From Roseomonas sp. KE0001 (GTDB lineage Bacteria > Pseudomonadota > Alphaproteobacteria > Acetobacterales > Acetobacteraceae), in NCBI RefSeq assembly GCF_016107285.1, contig NZ_RCVQ01000003.1, positions 372,001-436,000 of the forward strand: a stretch of 64,000 nt of DNA, read 5' to 3'. The notes under the pieces are model-generated. The model had not been told where the DNA came from. It saw only the letters and a list, made by a program, of their open reading frames with translations, and made no database searches. The position numbers and the translations under genes are program-made. Of the stretch, positions 30,708-38,774 are shown in pieces; the first letter of the stretch is position 1; every line of letters starts with the position of its first letter.

Positions 30708-31996
30708 TGCGCCGCGCCCTCTGGCTGCTGCTGGTCTGCCTCGTCGTCGTCGGCGCCGCCTGGGGGCTGATGCGCCTCGGCGGCGGGGTCGAAGTGCGGG
30801 TGGGCGAGTTCTTCATCGCCGTCTCCCTGCCGGTGCTGCTGCTGGCCCTGGCGGCGCTCTTCCTGGTGCTCCTGCTGCTGATCGCCCTGGTGCGCGGCAT
30901 CATCCACTATCCCGCCCGGCTGCGCGCCCGGCGCGAGGCGCGCAACCGCGCCCGGGCCGAGGCGGCGCTGACCGGCGCCCTGGTCTCGCTGGCCGCCGGC
31001 GATGCCGACGGCGCGCGCAACCAGGCGCTGCGGGCCCGCCGCCTGGTGGGCGACAAGCCGCAGCTCCTGGTGCTGATCGCCGAGGCGGAGCGCATGGCGG
31101 GGCGCGAGGAGTCGGCCTCCGACGCCTATCACATCCTCTCCCGCCAGCCGGAGGCCCGCTTCCTCGGCCTGCGCGGCCTGCTGCGGCAGGCGATCCAGCG
31201 TGAGGACTGGGAGGCGGCGCAGGCCCTGGCGCGGGAGGCCGAGGCGGTCCAGCCGGGCACCACCTGGCTGCGGCAGGAGCGGGCGCTGCTCGCCCGGCGC
31301 ACGAAGAACTGGGGCGAGGCACTGGCGCTGGCCGGCGCCGGCCCCGCCCGCGCCCCGCTCGCCCTGGCCGCCGCCGGCCAGGAGGCCGAGGAGGCGCGCA
31401 AGGCCGAGCTGGAGCGCGAGGCCTTCAAGGCCGATCCGGCCTTCGCCCCCGGCGTGGTGGCGCATGCGGCGCGGATGCGCGGCGCCAAGGCCGAGAAGCG
31501 CGCCCGCACCGTGCTGGAGCAGGGCTGGCTGGCCGCCCCGCAGCCGGACATCGCCGAGGCCTATCTGGAGGGGGAGGCCGACCCCCTGGCCCGCGTCAAG
31601 CTGGGCGAGGCCCTGGTGGCGCGCAACCGGGCGCATCCGGAAAGCCGCCTGCTGCTGGCGCGGCTCGCCCTGGAGGCCGGGCTGACGGGACGGGCGCGCA
31701 GCGAGCTGGAGGCCCTGGCGCAATCGGGCGAGATCGACAAGCGGGGCTATCTGCTGCTGGTCGAGCTGGAGAGGACGGAGCAGGGCGACACGCCGCAGGG
31801 GCGTCTGGCCGAGGCGAAGTGGCTGCGGGCCGCCGCCGAGGCGCCGGCGGCGCCGCAATGGTTCTGCGGCCATTGCAACCGCCCGCACGCGGCCTGGGCC
31901 CCGCTCTGCGAGGGTTGCGGCACGGTGGGCGAGATCCGCTGGGGCCGACGCGGCCAGGCGAACCTGCCGGCGCCGCTGGCCACCGCCGCGCCCTGA
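30707..31996 (+). CDS. hemY: HemY-like TPR protein with C-terminal zinc ribbon
   Basis: A 429-aa protein with two N-terminal transmembrane helices (about 5-25 and 42-66), the HemY domain VGEFFIAVSLPVLLLALAALF, then TPR-type helical repeats (A-A-x-x-L-x-x-G-x-A), and a terminal CGHC...CEGCG ribbon (about 383-405). It sits at the end of the hemC-hemD-mitofilin row, as in other alphaproteobacteria. It is not the oxygen-dependent protoporphyrinogen oxidase also called HemY in Bacillus. The molecular role is unknown; the location suggests haem or envelope complexes. Confidence 0.92.
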   Translation: MRRALWLLLVCLVVVGAAWGLMRLGGGVEVRVGEFFIAVSLPVLLLALAALFLVLLLLIALVRGIIHYPARLRARREARNRARAEAALTGALVSLAAGDADGARNQALRARRLVGDKPQLLVLIAEAERMAGREESASDAYHILSRQPEARFLGLRGLLRQAIQREDWEAAQALAREAEAVQPGTTWLRQERALLARRTKNWGEALALAGAGPARAPLALAAAGQEAEEARKAELEREAFKADPAFAPGVVAHAARMRGAKAEKRARTVLEQGWLAAPQPDIAEAYLEGEADPLARVKLGEALVARNRAHPESRLLLARLALEAGLTGRARSELEALAQSGEIDKRGYLLLVELERTEQGDTPQGRLAEAKWLRAAAEAPAAPQWFCGHCNRPHAAWAPLCEGCGTVGEIRWGRRGQANLPAPLATAAP

Positions 31997-32017
31997 TCCG
32001 GCGGCGGCGGGGCTTCC

Positions 32018-32056
32018 CCTGATCGGGATCCGCTCTAGGGTGAAAACCCAATTAGG
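32018..32056. repeat. left repeat of the GNAT/GST cassette, with family copy C
   Basis: Bases 32018-32037 read in the minus direction as CTAGAGCGGATCCCGATCAG, the conserved flank of the palindromic family. Continuing to 32056 is a 22-base arm (32035-32056) that is the inverted match, at 21 of 22 positions, of 33459-33480. The arm itself can fold (GGGT-GAAA-ACCC). Outer segments 32018-32027 and 32047-32056 also pair imperfectly. Confidence 0.8.
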
Positions 32057-32140
32057 AGGGGTGGAATGGGTGGGGAGCGGACATTTTCAGGTGGACGCCT
32101 TATCCCTTTAACCACGGCACTTTCAGCAGGAGGGCCGAGG

Positions 32141-32674
32141 ATGGACGTTGAAACGCCGAGACTAATCCTGCGCCGACCGCGCCTGACGGATGTGCCGGCT
32201 CTGTTCAGATTCCTGGGTAACGCCCAGGCCATGCAGCACACCCACGTCGATGCCTCCTTGCGGAAGTGTCATCGCCGGGTCGCCGTCCACGAATGGCGCC
32301 GCCGCCGGGACGGCTACGCGCCGTGGACCATCGTGGCCAAATCGGACAGGCAGATTATCGGTTGGGGTGGGCTTTACGATGACCCGTTCGATCCAGGCTG
32401 GGGCGTCGAGGTGGCCTACTTCTTCCATCCATCGGCCTGGGGACAGGGCTACGCTTCGGAGATGGTCGCTGCCTGCATGAGCGTGGCGGATCAAACGCTA
32501 CAGCTGCCAGAGGTGAGGGCATTCGCTCATCCGGCGAACGCGGGGTCGCAGCGCGTGCTTGAGAAGGCTGGTTTCGAGGTGGTGCGCTTCGTGCCGGAGA
32601 TGGACCGCTTCCTCTACCGGCGACACCGCCAGGAGCTACGCACGGCGGCTTACCACTGGAGAGGGTGCCTCTAA
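32141..32674 (+). CDS. GNAT-family N-acetyltransferase (RimJ/RimL type)
   Basis: A 177-aa acetyltransferase. It opens with ETPRLILRRPRLTDVPALFRFLG, the usual RimJ/RimL start, and has the acetyl-CoA loop in FHPSAWGQGYASEMVAA (Q/R-x2-G-x-G/A) and the C-terminal AFAHPANAGSQRVLEKAGFEVV. The start follows AGGAGGG. Substrate not predictable. Codon use is less GC-rich at third positions than in the neighbours, consistent with transfer together with the GST gene. Confidence 0.9.
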   Translation: MDVETPRLILRRPRLTDVPALFRFLGNAQAMQHTHVDASLRKCHRRVAVHEWRRRRDGYAPWTIVAKSDRQIIGWGGLYDDPFDPGWGVEVAYFFHPSAWGQGYASEMVAACMSVADQTLQLPEVRAFAHPANAGSQRVLEKAGFEVVRFVPEMDRFLYRRHRQELRTAAYHWRGCL

Positions 32675-32795
32675 GGACCGGTTTGGGTCGCCTGCCGCTA
32701 TAGCCCCCGGCTCAAGGCCAGCGCCGGGAAGGGTGGAATCCCGACTCTCACCATGGCTTGTCTGGCCTATGCTGATGCCCTGGTCAGGGGCAACA

Positions 32796-33431
32796 ATGAA
32801 CGAACAACCGATCCTCTACGGAGCGTCCTACAGCGTGTATGTGCGTGCGGTCCGTCTGACCCTCGCCGAGAAAGGCGTACCTTACACCCTGGTGCCTGTG
32901 GATGTGTTCGCGCCTGGGGGTCCACCGGCTGATTACCTCGCCCGCCAGCCGTTCGGCCGCATCCCGGCTTTTGAACACGGCAGCTTTAATCTTTACGAGG
33001 CTGGAGCGATCATGCGCTACGTCGATGAGGTGTTTGCCGGCCCATCCCTCCAGCCGGAGGACGCCGAAGCCCGCGCCAGGACCAATCAGGTCATCAGCAT
33101 CCTTGATTCCTACGCCTATCCCTCCCTGGTTCGAGGCATCTTCGTGGAGCGGGTATCCGTTCCCAAGCGCGGCCAAATCCCGGATGAGGCGAAAGTTCAG
33201 GCCGCCATTCCCATGGCGACCGCCTGCTTGAAGGCTTTGGCCGGCATCAGAGGTACGGGTCCGTTCCTGGCAGGCTCAGTACTGACGTTGGCTGACCTTC
33301 ATGCAATTCCGATGTTCGCCTACTTCCATGCCGCCCCCGAAGCTGAGGATCTACTTCGCCCGCATGCTGGACTGCGGGAATGGTGGCAGCGCCTTGCGGA
33401 CCGTCCTAGCGTCCTCGAAACGGCTACCTAA
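32796..33431 (+). CDS. glutathione S-transferase family protein
   Basis: A 211-aa GST. The N-terminal thioredoxin-like domain (LYGASYSVYVRAVRLTLAEKG, then PFGRIPAFEHGSFNLYEAGAIMRYVDE with the cis-Pro and E-S/A glutathione-binding turn) precedes the all-helical domain with FLAGSVLTLADLHAIPMFAYF. Role is likely detoxification. It shares the lower-GC cassette with the GNAT gene, 121 bases downstream of it. Confidence 0.92.
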   Translation: MNEQPILYGASYSVYVRAVRLTLAEKGVPYTLVPVDVFAPGGPPADYLARQPFGRIPAFEHGSFNLYEAGAIMRYVDEVFAGPSLQPEDAEARARTNQVISILDSYAYPSLVRGIFVERVSVPKRGQIPDEAKVQAAIPMATACLKALAGIRGTGPFLAGSVLTLADLHAIPMFAYFHAAPEAEDLLRPHAGLREWWQRLADRPSVLETAT

Positions 33432-33458
33432 GACTGCATTGGGTCGATTGCGGTCATC

Positions 33459-33480
33459 CCTGATTGGGTTTTCACCCTAG
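33459..33480. repeat. right inverted repeat of the GNAT/GST cassette
   Basis: Inverted copy of 32035-32056 with one difference in 22 bases. Its last bases (CTAG) supply the stop codon of the minus-strand gene at 33477-33914. Confidence 0.85.
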
Positions 33481-33914
33481 CGCAGCGGTCGGCGCAGCAG
33501 CAGGCCGCCGCGGCGGAAGGCCAGGCCGAGCGCCACCGCGGGCAGGATGGCGGCGCAGGCCGGGCCGGGCGGCATCAGGCGCAGCAGCGCCGCCACCGCC
33601 TCGCGCCGCGGCGCCCGCTGGGCCAGGGCGAAGGCGAGCAGCAGGGCCGGCTCGTCGCCCCGCAATCGCGACTCCAACACTCCGCCGATGACGAGGCCCG
33701 CGGGCATGAGGCGCAGGGCGGCGTCGAGCGGCCCGGCCGCGGTGCCGGCACCCTCGGCGATCAGCGGCAGGCGCAACTCCGGCAGGCCCGGGCGGCCACG
33801 CCGCGCCGCCTCCGCCCAGCGCCGCACGGCTTCCAGCAGGACGGCCTCGGCCAGAGGCAGCGTCTCGGCTTCCTGATCGGTCCAGGGCCAGGTGGGTAGG
33901 CCATGTGTCGCCAT
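33477..33914 (-). CDS. hypothetical protein ending at the cassette boundary
   Basis: A 145-aa Ala/Leu/Arg-rich protein without signal peptide; helices such as EAVLLEAVRRWAEAARRG and AALLRLMPPGPACAAILPAVALGLAFRRG suggest an alpha-helical fold, perhaps with one membrane-associated helix. No family recognised. The TAG stop (33477-33479) is inside the right inverted repeat, so the end of the protein may have been reshaped by the insertion. High-GC codons match the host, unlike the cassette. Confidence 0.55.
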   Translation of the reverse strand: MATHGLPTWPWTDQEAETLPLAEAVLLEAVRRWAEAARRGRPGLPELRLPLIAEGAGTAAGPLDAALRLMPAGLVIGGVLESRLRGDEPALLLAFALAQRAPRREAVAALLRLMPPGPACAAILPAVALGLAFRRGGLLLRRPLR

Positions 33915-34002
33915 GGGGGCAGCTCCGCCGGTATCCGGTTCAGGCTGCCGAAATTGAGAATGGTTCGCAAGTTATTCCGGGCCGCCGCCCCACGCGCCGC
34001 CC

Positions 34003-35649
34003 TCAGGCCATTCCGCCGTGGCCGGCCTGCTCCGGCGTGAGGCCCAGGCCGAGGGCCAGCGCCATCTCCGCCCGGTCCAGCACATGCGCCGCCAGGAGAT
34101 CGGTCCAGTGCTGGACCAGCAGGGCGTCGGGCGCCTCGCCGGTCAGGTTCTCCCAGATCATGGCGACGAAACCATGGTCGGATCCGGCCTCCGGCAGGGC
34201 CTGGAACTCCGGCCCTTCCAGCAGGGCCCGCATCAGCCCTTCCGCGTCCAGCTGGCCGCCGCCCACCAGCCCCGCCCAGTGCGTCTGCTCGGCCGGGCTG
34301 GGCGCGCGGCCGAGCAGGGTGGCATGCGCCAGGGCGACGAGATGGCCCAGCGGGTCGGCGGCGGGGTCGGGGGCGAAGGCCGGGCCGCTTCCGTCCAGGG
34401 CGGGCAGCGGCATGCCGCCCGAGACGCCGAGCGGCCCGTCCAGCGCCAGGACCAGCTCGGCGGGGCCGGCGGGATGGCCCATGGCGAGCTGCCGCAGCCC
34501 CTGCGCCAGGGTCGCGCCCAGGCTGGCGCCGAACTGCGGGAGGAAGGCGTCGCTGGCCAGCAGGATGGCGGCGACCTCGGCCAGGGCGGTGCCATCCTCC
34601 ATCGCCTGGATGCGCACCATCAGCCCCTCCTGCGCCGTCGGCAGGTAGTCCGGCAGGCCACCCCCGGCCTGGGTGAGCTGCAGCCGGTCCGTGGCGCCGA
34701 GCCACAGGATCTCGCCGGCGGACAGGCTGGAATGCAGCCCTCCCCAGGGGTCGGTGTCGATGCGCTCGGCCAGCCAGGTCAGCCGTAGGCTGGAGAGCAG
34801 GGTGGCGGAGGCCTCGACCTGGATGCGCAGCAGGCTCGCGGCCGGCATGAGCGGCGGCAAGGGGTTGTCCAGCGGCGTGGCGGCGGGCGGGGGCGGGGAT
34901 TCGGGTGGCGATTCGGGCGGTGAGGGGGGGAGTTCCGGCGGCGGCGGCGATTCCGGTGGGGGCGGCGATTCCGGTGGGGGCGGCGATTCCGGCAAGGCCG
35001 GCGGCGCCGGCGTATCCTCCTCCGTCGAGCTGTTCTCTACCTTCACGTCGAGCAGGAAGCTCGCCTCGTTGCGGCCGTCCGAGACCTCGATCATCACCTG
35101 GATGGTGGTGCCGCCCTTGCCGAGCAGGTCGCGCCAGGGGAGCAGCTTCAGGAACTTTCCATCCACGATCTCGAAATCGGCGATGTCGAGGCCGGCGACG
35201 CTGAAGGTCAGCAGCCCGTCCGAGGTGTCCGGGTCGGCGCCGCGCAACTGGCCGATCATGCCGCCGATGTCGTTCTCCAGCACGGTGCCGCCGGTCTGGA
35301 AATAGACCCGGCTGGGCGGCGCGTCGTCATAGCCGCGCAGCGTGACGGACCAGCTCCGGTCGGCCGCGCGCCAGCCCTCGGCGTAGAACAGCTCCAGGCC
35401 GAAGGTGAAGACGGGGTCGGTGCCCGAGGCATAGGCCTCGCGGTCGAAGGCCATCACCGGCGTGATGAGGACCTGGCCCAGCAGGGCGTCGTAGCTGGCC
35501 TCGAAATACTGCGCGCCGAGGCCGGTCAGCCGGGCCTCCAGCAGGCCCTCCGTCACGGCGGGCGTCAGGACGGCGAGCCAATCGCCCTCCCGGCCGTTCT
35601 CCAGGATCTCGCCGGGCACCTCGCCCGAGACCAGCAACTGCACCGCCAC
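34003..35649 (-). CDS. DUF4214 protein with cadherin-like domain and Pro-rich linker
   Basis: A 548-aa protein starting at a GTG behind AAGGAGGGG. Residues about 90-215 resemble a cadherin/dystroglycan-type repeat (GADPDTSDGLLTFSVAGLDIADFEIVDGKFLKLL and EVSDGRNEASFLLDVKVE). A Pro/Glu/Ser linker (about 217-262) follows. The C-terminal part contains a DUF4214 domain (HATLLGRAPSPAEQTHWAGLVGGGQLDAEGLMRALLEGPEFQ), often on type I-secreted surface proteins. There is no Sec signal. Probable extracellular adhesin or matrix protein; secretion by a T1SS is inference. Confidence 0.75.
   Translation of the reverse strand: MAVQLLVSGEVPGEILENGREGDWLAVLTPAVTEGLLEARLTGLGAQYFEASYDALLGQVLITPVMAFDREAYASGTDPVFTFGLELFYAEGWRAADRSWSVTLRGYDDAPPSRVYFQTGGTVLENDIGGMIGQLRGADPDTSDGLLTFSVAGLDIADFEIVDGKFLKLLPWRDLLGKGGTTIQVMIEVSDGRNEASFLLDVKVENSSTEEDTPAPPALPESPPPPESPPPPESPPPPELPPSPPESPPESPPPPAATPLDNPLPPLMPAASLLRIQVEASATLLSSLRLTWLAERIDTDPWGGLHSSLSAGEILWLGATDRLQLTQAGGGLPDYLPTAQEGLMVRIQAMEDGTALAEVAAILLASDAFLPQFGASLGATLAQGLRQLAMGHPAGPAELVLALDGPLGVSGGMPLPALDGSGPAFAPDPAADPLGHLVALAHATLLGRAPSPAEQTHWAGLVGGGQLDAEGLMRALLEGPEFQALPEAGSDHGFVAMIWENLTGEAPDALLVQHWTDLLAAHVLDRAEMALALGLGLTPEQAGHGGMA
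34889..34996. repeat. tandem repeats coding the Pro-rich linker
   Basis: An 18-bp unit (GGCGATTCCGGTGGGGGC) is repeated at 34949, 34967 and 34985, with degenerate relatives in 34889-34930. On the minus strand it encodes P-E-S-P-P-P. In-frame, so copy-number change would alter linker length without frameshift. Confidence 0.8.
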
Positions 35650-35766
35650 CCCCTCCTTCCGATCCCGGTGAGGGTGGAGGGAGGCGGTGAAGAAAGCCTG
35701 ACCGCGCCGGGGCTCTCCCGGGGGGTGCGGCCCCGGGGAGCACAGCTTGGGGGCGCGGCCTCGCGG

Positions 35767-36999
35767 TCAGCGCCGCTTCTCGACCAGCACGCCCTCGTCC
35801 TTCAGCGCCGCGATCTGCTCGTCGGTATAGCCGTGCCGCTTCAGCACCGCCTCGCCATGCTGGTTGAAGGCGGGCGAGGGCGCGCGGGTGCCGCCCGGCG
35901 TGCGGGAGAGCTTGATCGGCGTGCCGAGGGCGCGGAACTCGCCCAGCTCCGTGACCATGCCGCGATGCGCGGTGTGCGGCTCGGCCAGCGCCTCGTCCAC
36001 GTTCAGCACCGGGCCGGCGGGCAGGCCCGCGGCCAGCATGCGGTCGCAGAGCGCGTGCCCGTCCTCCTGCGAGAGCCGCGCCTCCAGCGCCTCGGTCAGC
36101 GCCGCGCGGTTGGTGACGCGGTCGCCATTGGTGCGGAAGCGCGGGTCCTCCGCCAGCCCCTCCAGGCCCAGGAAGGCGCAGAACTTGCGGAAGGCCGGGT
36201 CATTGCCGGCGGCGACGAAGATCTCGCAGGTGCGGGTGCGGAACTTCGAATAGGGCGCGATGTTCGGATGCGGATTGCCGGTGGCGACCGGGCGGCGGCC
36301 GTTCAGCAGGTAGTTCGCCGCCTGCGGATGCAGCAGGGCGGTGCCGCAGTCGTAGAGCGTCATGTCCACGTACTGGCCCTGGCCGGAGCGGTTGCGCTCC
36401 TGCAGCGCCATCAGGATGCCGATGGCGGAGTAGAGGCCGGTGGCCAGGTCGACGATCGGCGTGCCCATCCGCACCGGGCCGGTCTCCGGCGTGCCGTTGA
36501 TCGACATCAGCCCGCACATGGCCTGGATGATGGCGTCATAGCCCGGCAGCCCGCCGCGCGGGCCGGTGGCGCCGAAGCCGGAGACGCGGCAATGCACCAG
36601 CTTCGGGAAGCGCGCGCTCAGCACCTCCTGGTAGCCGAGGCCCCACTTCTCCATCGAGCCCGGCTTGAAGTTCTCCACCAGGACGTCGGCATCCTCGAGC
36701 AGCTTCAGCAGCACCTCGCGCCCCGCCGGCCTGGCGAGGTCGAGGGCGATGGACTGCTTGTTGCGGTTGACGCCGATGAAGTAGCTGGCGGCGTCGCCCT
36801 GGAAGGGCGGGCCCCATTCGCGCACCTCGTCGCCCTGCGGCGGCTCCACCTTGATCACCTCGGCGCCGTGGTCGGAGAGGATCATGGTGCAGTAGGGTCC
36901 GCCGAGCACGCGGGTCAGGTCCACCACCTTGATTCCGGCGAGGGCGCCCGCCGAGGCGGCGAGGCCCTTTCCTTCGGTCGTGGGCAGGGCATCGGTCAT
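35767..36999 (-). CDS. CaiB/BaiF family III CoA-transferase
   Basis: A 410-aa enzyme that moves CoA between organic acids. Family marks: VVDLTRVLGGPYCTMILSDHGAEVIKVEPPQGDE, NRNKQSIALDL, LLEDADVLVENFKPGSMEKWGLGYQ (catalytic Asp region) and YDAIIQAMCGLMSINGTPE. Its substrate is unknown. The start codon overlaps the next upstream gene's stop by 4 bases (36996-36999), so it is coupled to the family I pair that precedes it. Confidence 0.92.
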   Translation of the reverse strand: MTDALPTTEGKGLAASAGALAGIKVVDLTRVLGGPYCTMILSDHGAEVIKVEPPQGDEVREWGPPFQGDAASYFIGVNRNKQSIALDLARPAGREVLLKLLEDADVLVENFKPGSMEKWGLGYQEVLSARFPKLVHCRVSGFGATGPRGGLPGYDAIIQAMCGLMSINGTPETGPVRMGTPIVDLATGLYSAIGILMALQERNRSGQGQYVDMTLYDCGTALLHPQAANYLLNGRRPVATGNPHPNIAPYSKFRTRTCEIFVAAGNDPAFRKFCAFLGLEGLAEDPRFRTNGDRVTNRAALTEALEARLSQEDGHALCDRMLAAGLPAGPVLNVDEALAEPHTAHRGMVTELGEFRALGTPIKLSRTPGGTRAPSPAFNQHGEAVLKRHGYTDEQIAALKDEGVLVEKRR

Positions 37000-37811
37000 G
37001 CGGCGGCTCTCCTGTCGAACACACGGGCGCAGAATTCGGGATAGGTCTCCAGCATCTCGTCACAGACCGGGCCGCGCAGCAGGGCAAGCTCCCGCGGCGT
37101 CGGGTCGGGCGTGACGGGCAGGCTGGCCGGCTCGTCATAGTCGAAGCCGGCGGCGGCGCGGATGCTGGCGGCATCCTCGCCGGGATGCGCGCTCTCCAGC
37201 GCGAAGCGGGCGCGGGCGGGGTCGAAGCGGAACACCGCGCGGCCGGTCACCAGCGCCTGGGCGGTGCCGCGGCGGAAGACGCCCGGCGGCGAGACGCCGG
37301 GGGCGGAGACATTGTCCACCCTCTCCACCAGCACGCGGGGCGAGTGCTCCTCCCGGAACAGGATGGTGCGCGGGGTCATGAAGTACATGAAGGCGCTGCC
37401 GAAGCTGCCGGGGAAGCGCACCTCGCGCCCCGGCCATTCGCCGGTGCCGACCAGGTTGATGTTGGCCTGGCCGTCGATCTGCCCGCCGCCCAGGAAGAAC
37501 AGGTCGATCCGCCCCTGGCCGGTGAGGTCGAACAGCTCGCGCGTGCCCTCGGTGAAGGGATTGCCGCTGCGCTTGTGCAGCAGCGACAGGCGCACCTCCT
37601 GCCCACCCTTGCGGACCAGCCAGCAGGCCGCGGCGGGGATCGGCGAGGCGGCGCCCACCGCGATGTGACGCGCCGGCGGCGCGGAAGGGTCGCGGATCAG
37701 GCGGGCCAGAGCGGCGGCCAGCCGCTCCTCGGGGGCAATCGCGGCGGCCAGCCGCTCCTCGGGGGCGATCGCGGCGGCCAGCCGCTCCCCGGGGGGGAGG
37801 GCGCCGCTCAT
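36996..37811 (-). CDS. family I CoA-transferase-like beta subunit
   Basis: A 271-aa protein resembling the beta chain of 3-oxoacid/glutaconate-type CoA-transferases and the IpdB group: FFLGGGQIDGQANINLVGTGEWPGREVRFPGSFGSAFMYFM. The canonical catalytic S-E-N-G-type glutamate motif is not visible, as in ring-cleaving IpdB-like proteins, so the activity may not be simple CoA transfer. The first 30 residues come from a tandem repeat (ERLAAAIAPE twice, then ERLAAALA). Coupled to genes on both sides by 4-base overlaps. Confidence 0.8.
   Translation of the reverse strand: MSGALPPGERLAAAIAPEERLAAAIAPEERLAAALARLIRDPSAPPARHIAVGAASPIPAAACWLVRKGGQEVRLSLLHKRSGNPFTEGTRELFDLTGQGRIDLFFLGGGQIDGQANINLVGTGEWPGREVRFPGSFGSAFMYFMTPRTILFREEHSPRVLVERVDNVSAPGVSPPGVFRRGTAQALVTGRAVFRFDPARARFALESAHPGEDAASIRAAAGFDYDEPASLPVTPDPTPRELALLRGPVCDEMLETYPEFCARVFDRRAAA
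37711..37796. repeat. 30-bp tandem repeat at the start of the beta-subunit gene
   Basis: Units 37711-37740 and 37741-37770 differ at one base, and a third partial unit runs 37771-37796. On the minus strand each codes ERLAAAIAPE. The unit length is a multiple of three, so expansion keeps the frame. Confidence 0.9.
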
Positions 37812-38662
37812 TCCGCGGCCTCCAGCCGGGCGTCCAGCACATGCTCGGCGAGCCAGGCGCGGAAGCCCTCCTCGGTGCGGGCGGCGCGGGCGTAGGCGGC
37901 GACATGGGCGGCGTCGAAGCCGTATTCGTCGAGCAGGGCCACCGGATGGGCGCCGCGCTCCGCCACGGCGAAGGCCTCGACATAGGTGCCGCTGATGGTG
38001 CCCGGCGCCAGCCGCTCATCCTCCAGCAGGTTGCCGGGGTGCAGCCGCTCCACCGTCACCAGCGTGCGCCTGGCGGCATGGGCGATGGTGGCGCATTCGC
38101 GGCGCCGGCCGAGCCAGACATTGCCGTGCCGGTCACCCAGCACGGCGTGGAAGAGGGCGAAGTCGGGCGAGAGCGCCGGCAGCAGCACGATCGGGTCGCC
38201 GCCCTGCGCGAAGGGATTGTCGATCACCCGCCAGTCCGGCCGGTGCGCCAGGATGTCGCTGCCCAGGATGCCCCGCAGCGGCATGAAGGGCACGCCCTTC
38301 TCCGCCGCCTGCAGCATGGTGTGGATGGCCGGGCAGGTGGCGTCGCGGAGCACCAGGCGGCCTTCCCGCACCGCCGCGCCGAAGCGCGGGGCGAAGCCGG
38401 CCTCGCCCAGGCTGACGGCGCTGGTCTGCAACTCGGCCACGCAACCGGCGCCGATCAGCAGATCGGTCGCGAAGCCCGAGACCGGCACGCCGAGCAGCCG
38501 GAGGCCGCGCGCGCCGCGCCGGATCAGCGCCTTGGCCAGCGCCACGGAGGGCAGCGAGTTGTCCGGCGGCAGGGCCACCATCGCCCCGTCCGGGATGCGG
38601 GCCGCCAGCGCCTCCACGGAAGGGGTCTCGAAGGCGGGGGCCGTCTCGGCCGCTTGGGTCAT
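37808..38662 (-). CDS. family I CoA-transferase-like alpha subunit
   Basis: A 284-aa partner of the beta subunit, with the alpha-chain pattern DGAMVALPPDNSLPSVALAKALIRRGARGLRLLG and DLLIGAGCVAELQTSAVSLGEAGFAPRF, and ALFHAVLGDRHGNVWLGRRRE. Start at 38662 chosen because it follows GGAAGGGAG. It overlaps the beta gene by 4 bases. Order alpha-beta-CaiB suggests one pathway for a carboxylic acid or ring-derived acyl-CoA. Confidence 0.85.
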   Translation of the reverse strand: MTQAAETAPAFETPSVEALAARIPDGAMVALPPDNSLPSVALAKALIRRGARGLRLLGVPVSGFATDLLIGAGCVAELQTSAVSLGEAGFAPRFGAAVREGRLVLRDATCPAIHTMLQAAEKGVPFMPLRGILGSDILAHRPDWRVIDNPFAQGGDPIVLLPALSPDFALFHAVLGDRHGNVWLGRRRECATIAHAARRTLVTVERLHPGNLLEDERLAPGTISGTYVEAFAVAERGAHPVALLDEYGFDAAHVAAYARAARTEEGFRAWLAEHVLDARLEAAE

Positions 38663-38774
38663 GCTCACTCCCTTCCAGAACGTTCTTGCCCGGCGGCGCA
38701 GCATAGTCCCATCGGCGCCGAGGGGGAGGGGGGATGCTGGCCTCCGGGCCGCGCTTCCGGCTAGCCTCCGGCGC

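Larger units (their letters stand above)
32035..33480. mobile_element. inverted-repeat-bounded GNAT/GST cassette, no transposase
   Basis: A 1.45-kb segment bounded by 22-bp inverted repeats (32035-32056 and 33459-33480, one mismatch). It carries two genes on the plus strand and no transposase. Base composition is lower in GC than its surroundings: a sampled line at 32161-32220 has 36 of 60 G+C and one at 33121-33180 has 38 of 60, against 43 of 60 at 31681-31740. This looks like a transferred insert, possibly mobilised in trans or inserted into a palindromic repeat. No target duplication is recognised. Confidence 0.6.

Noticed and set aside
34889-34996. CRISPR-like or mobile repeat in the DUF4214 gene
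   Set aside because: The 18-bp repeats are in frame and simply encode a Pro/Glu/Ser linker.
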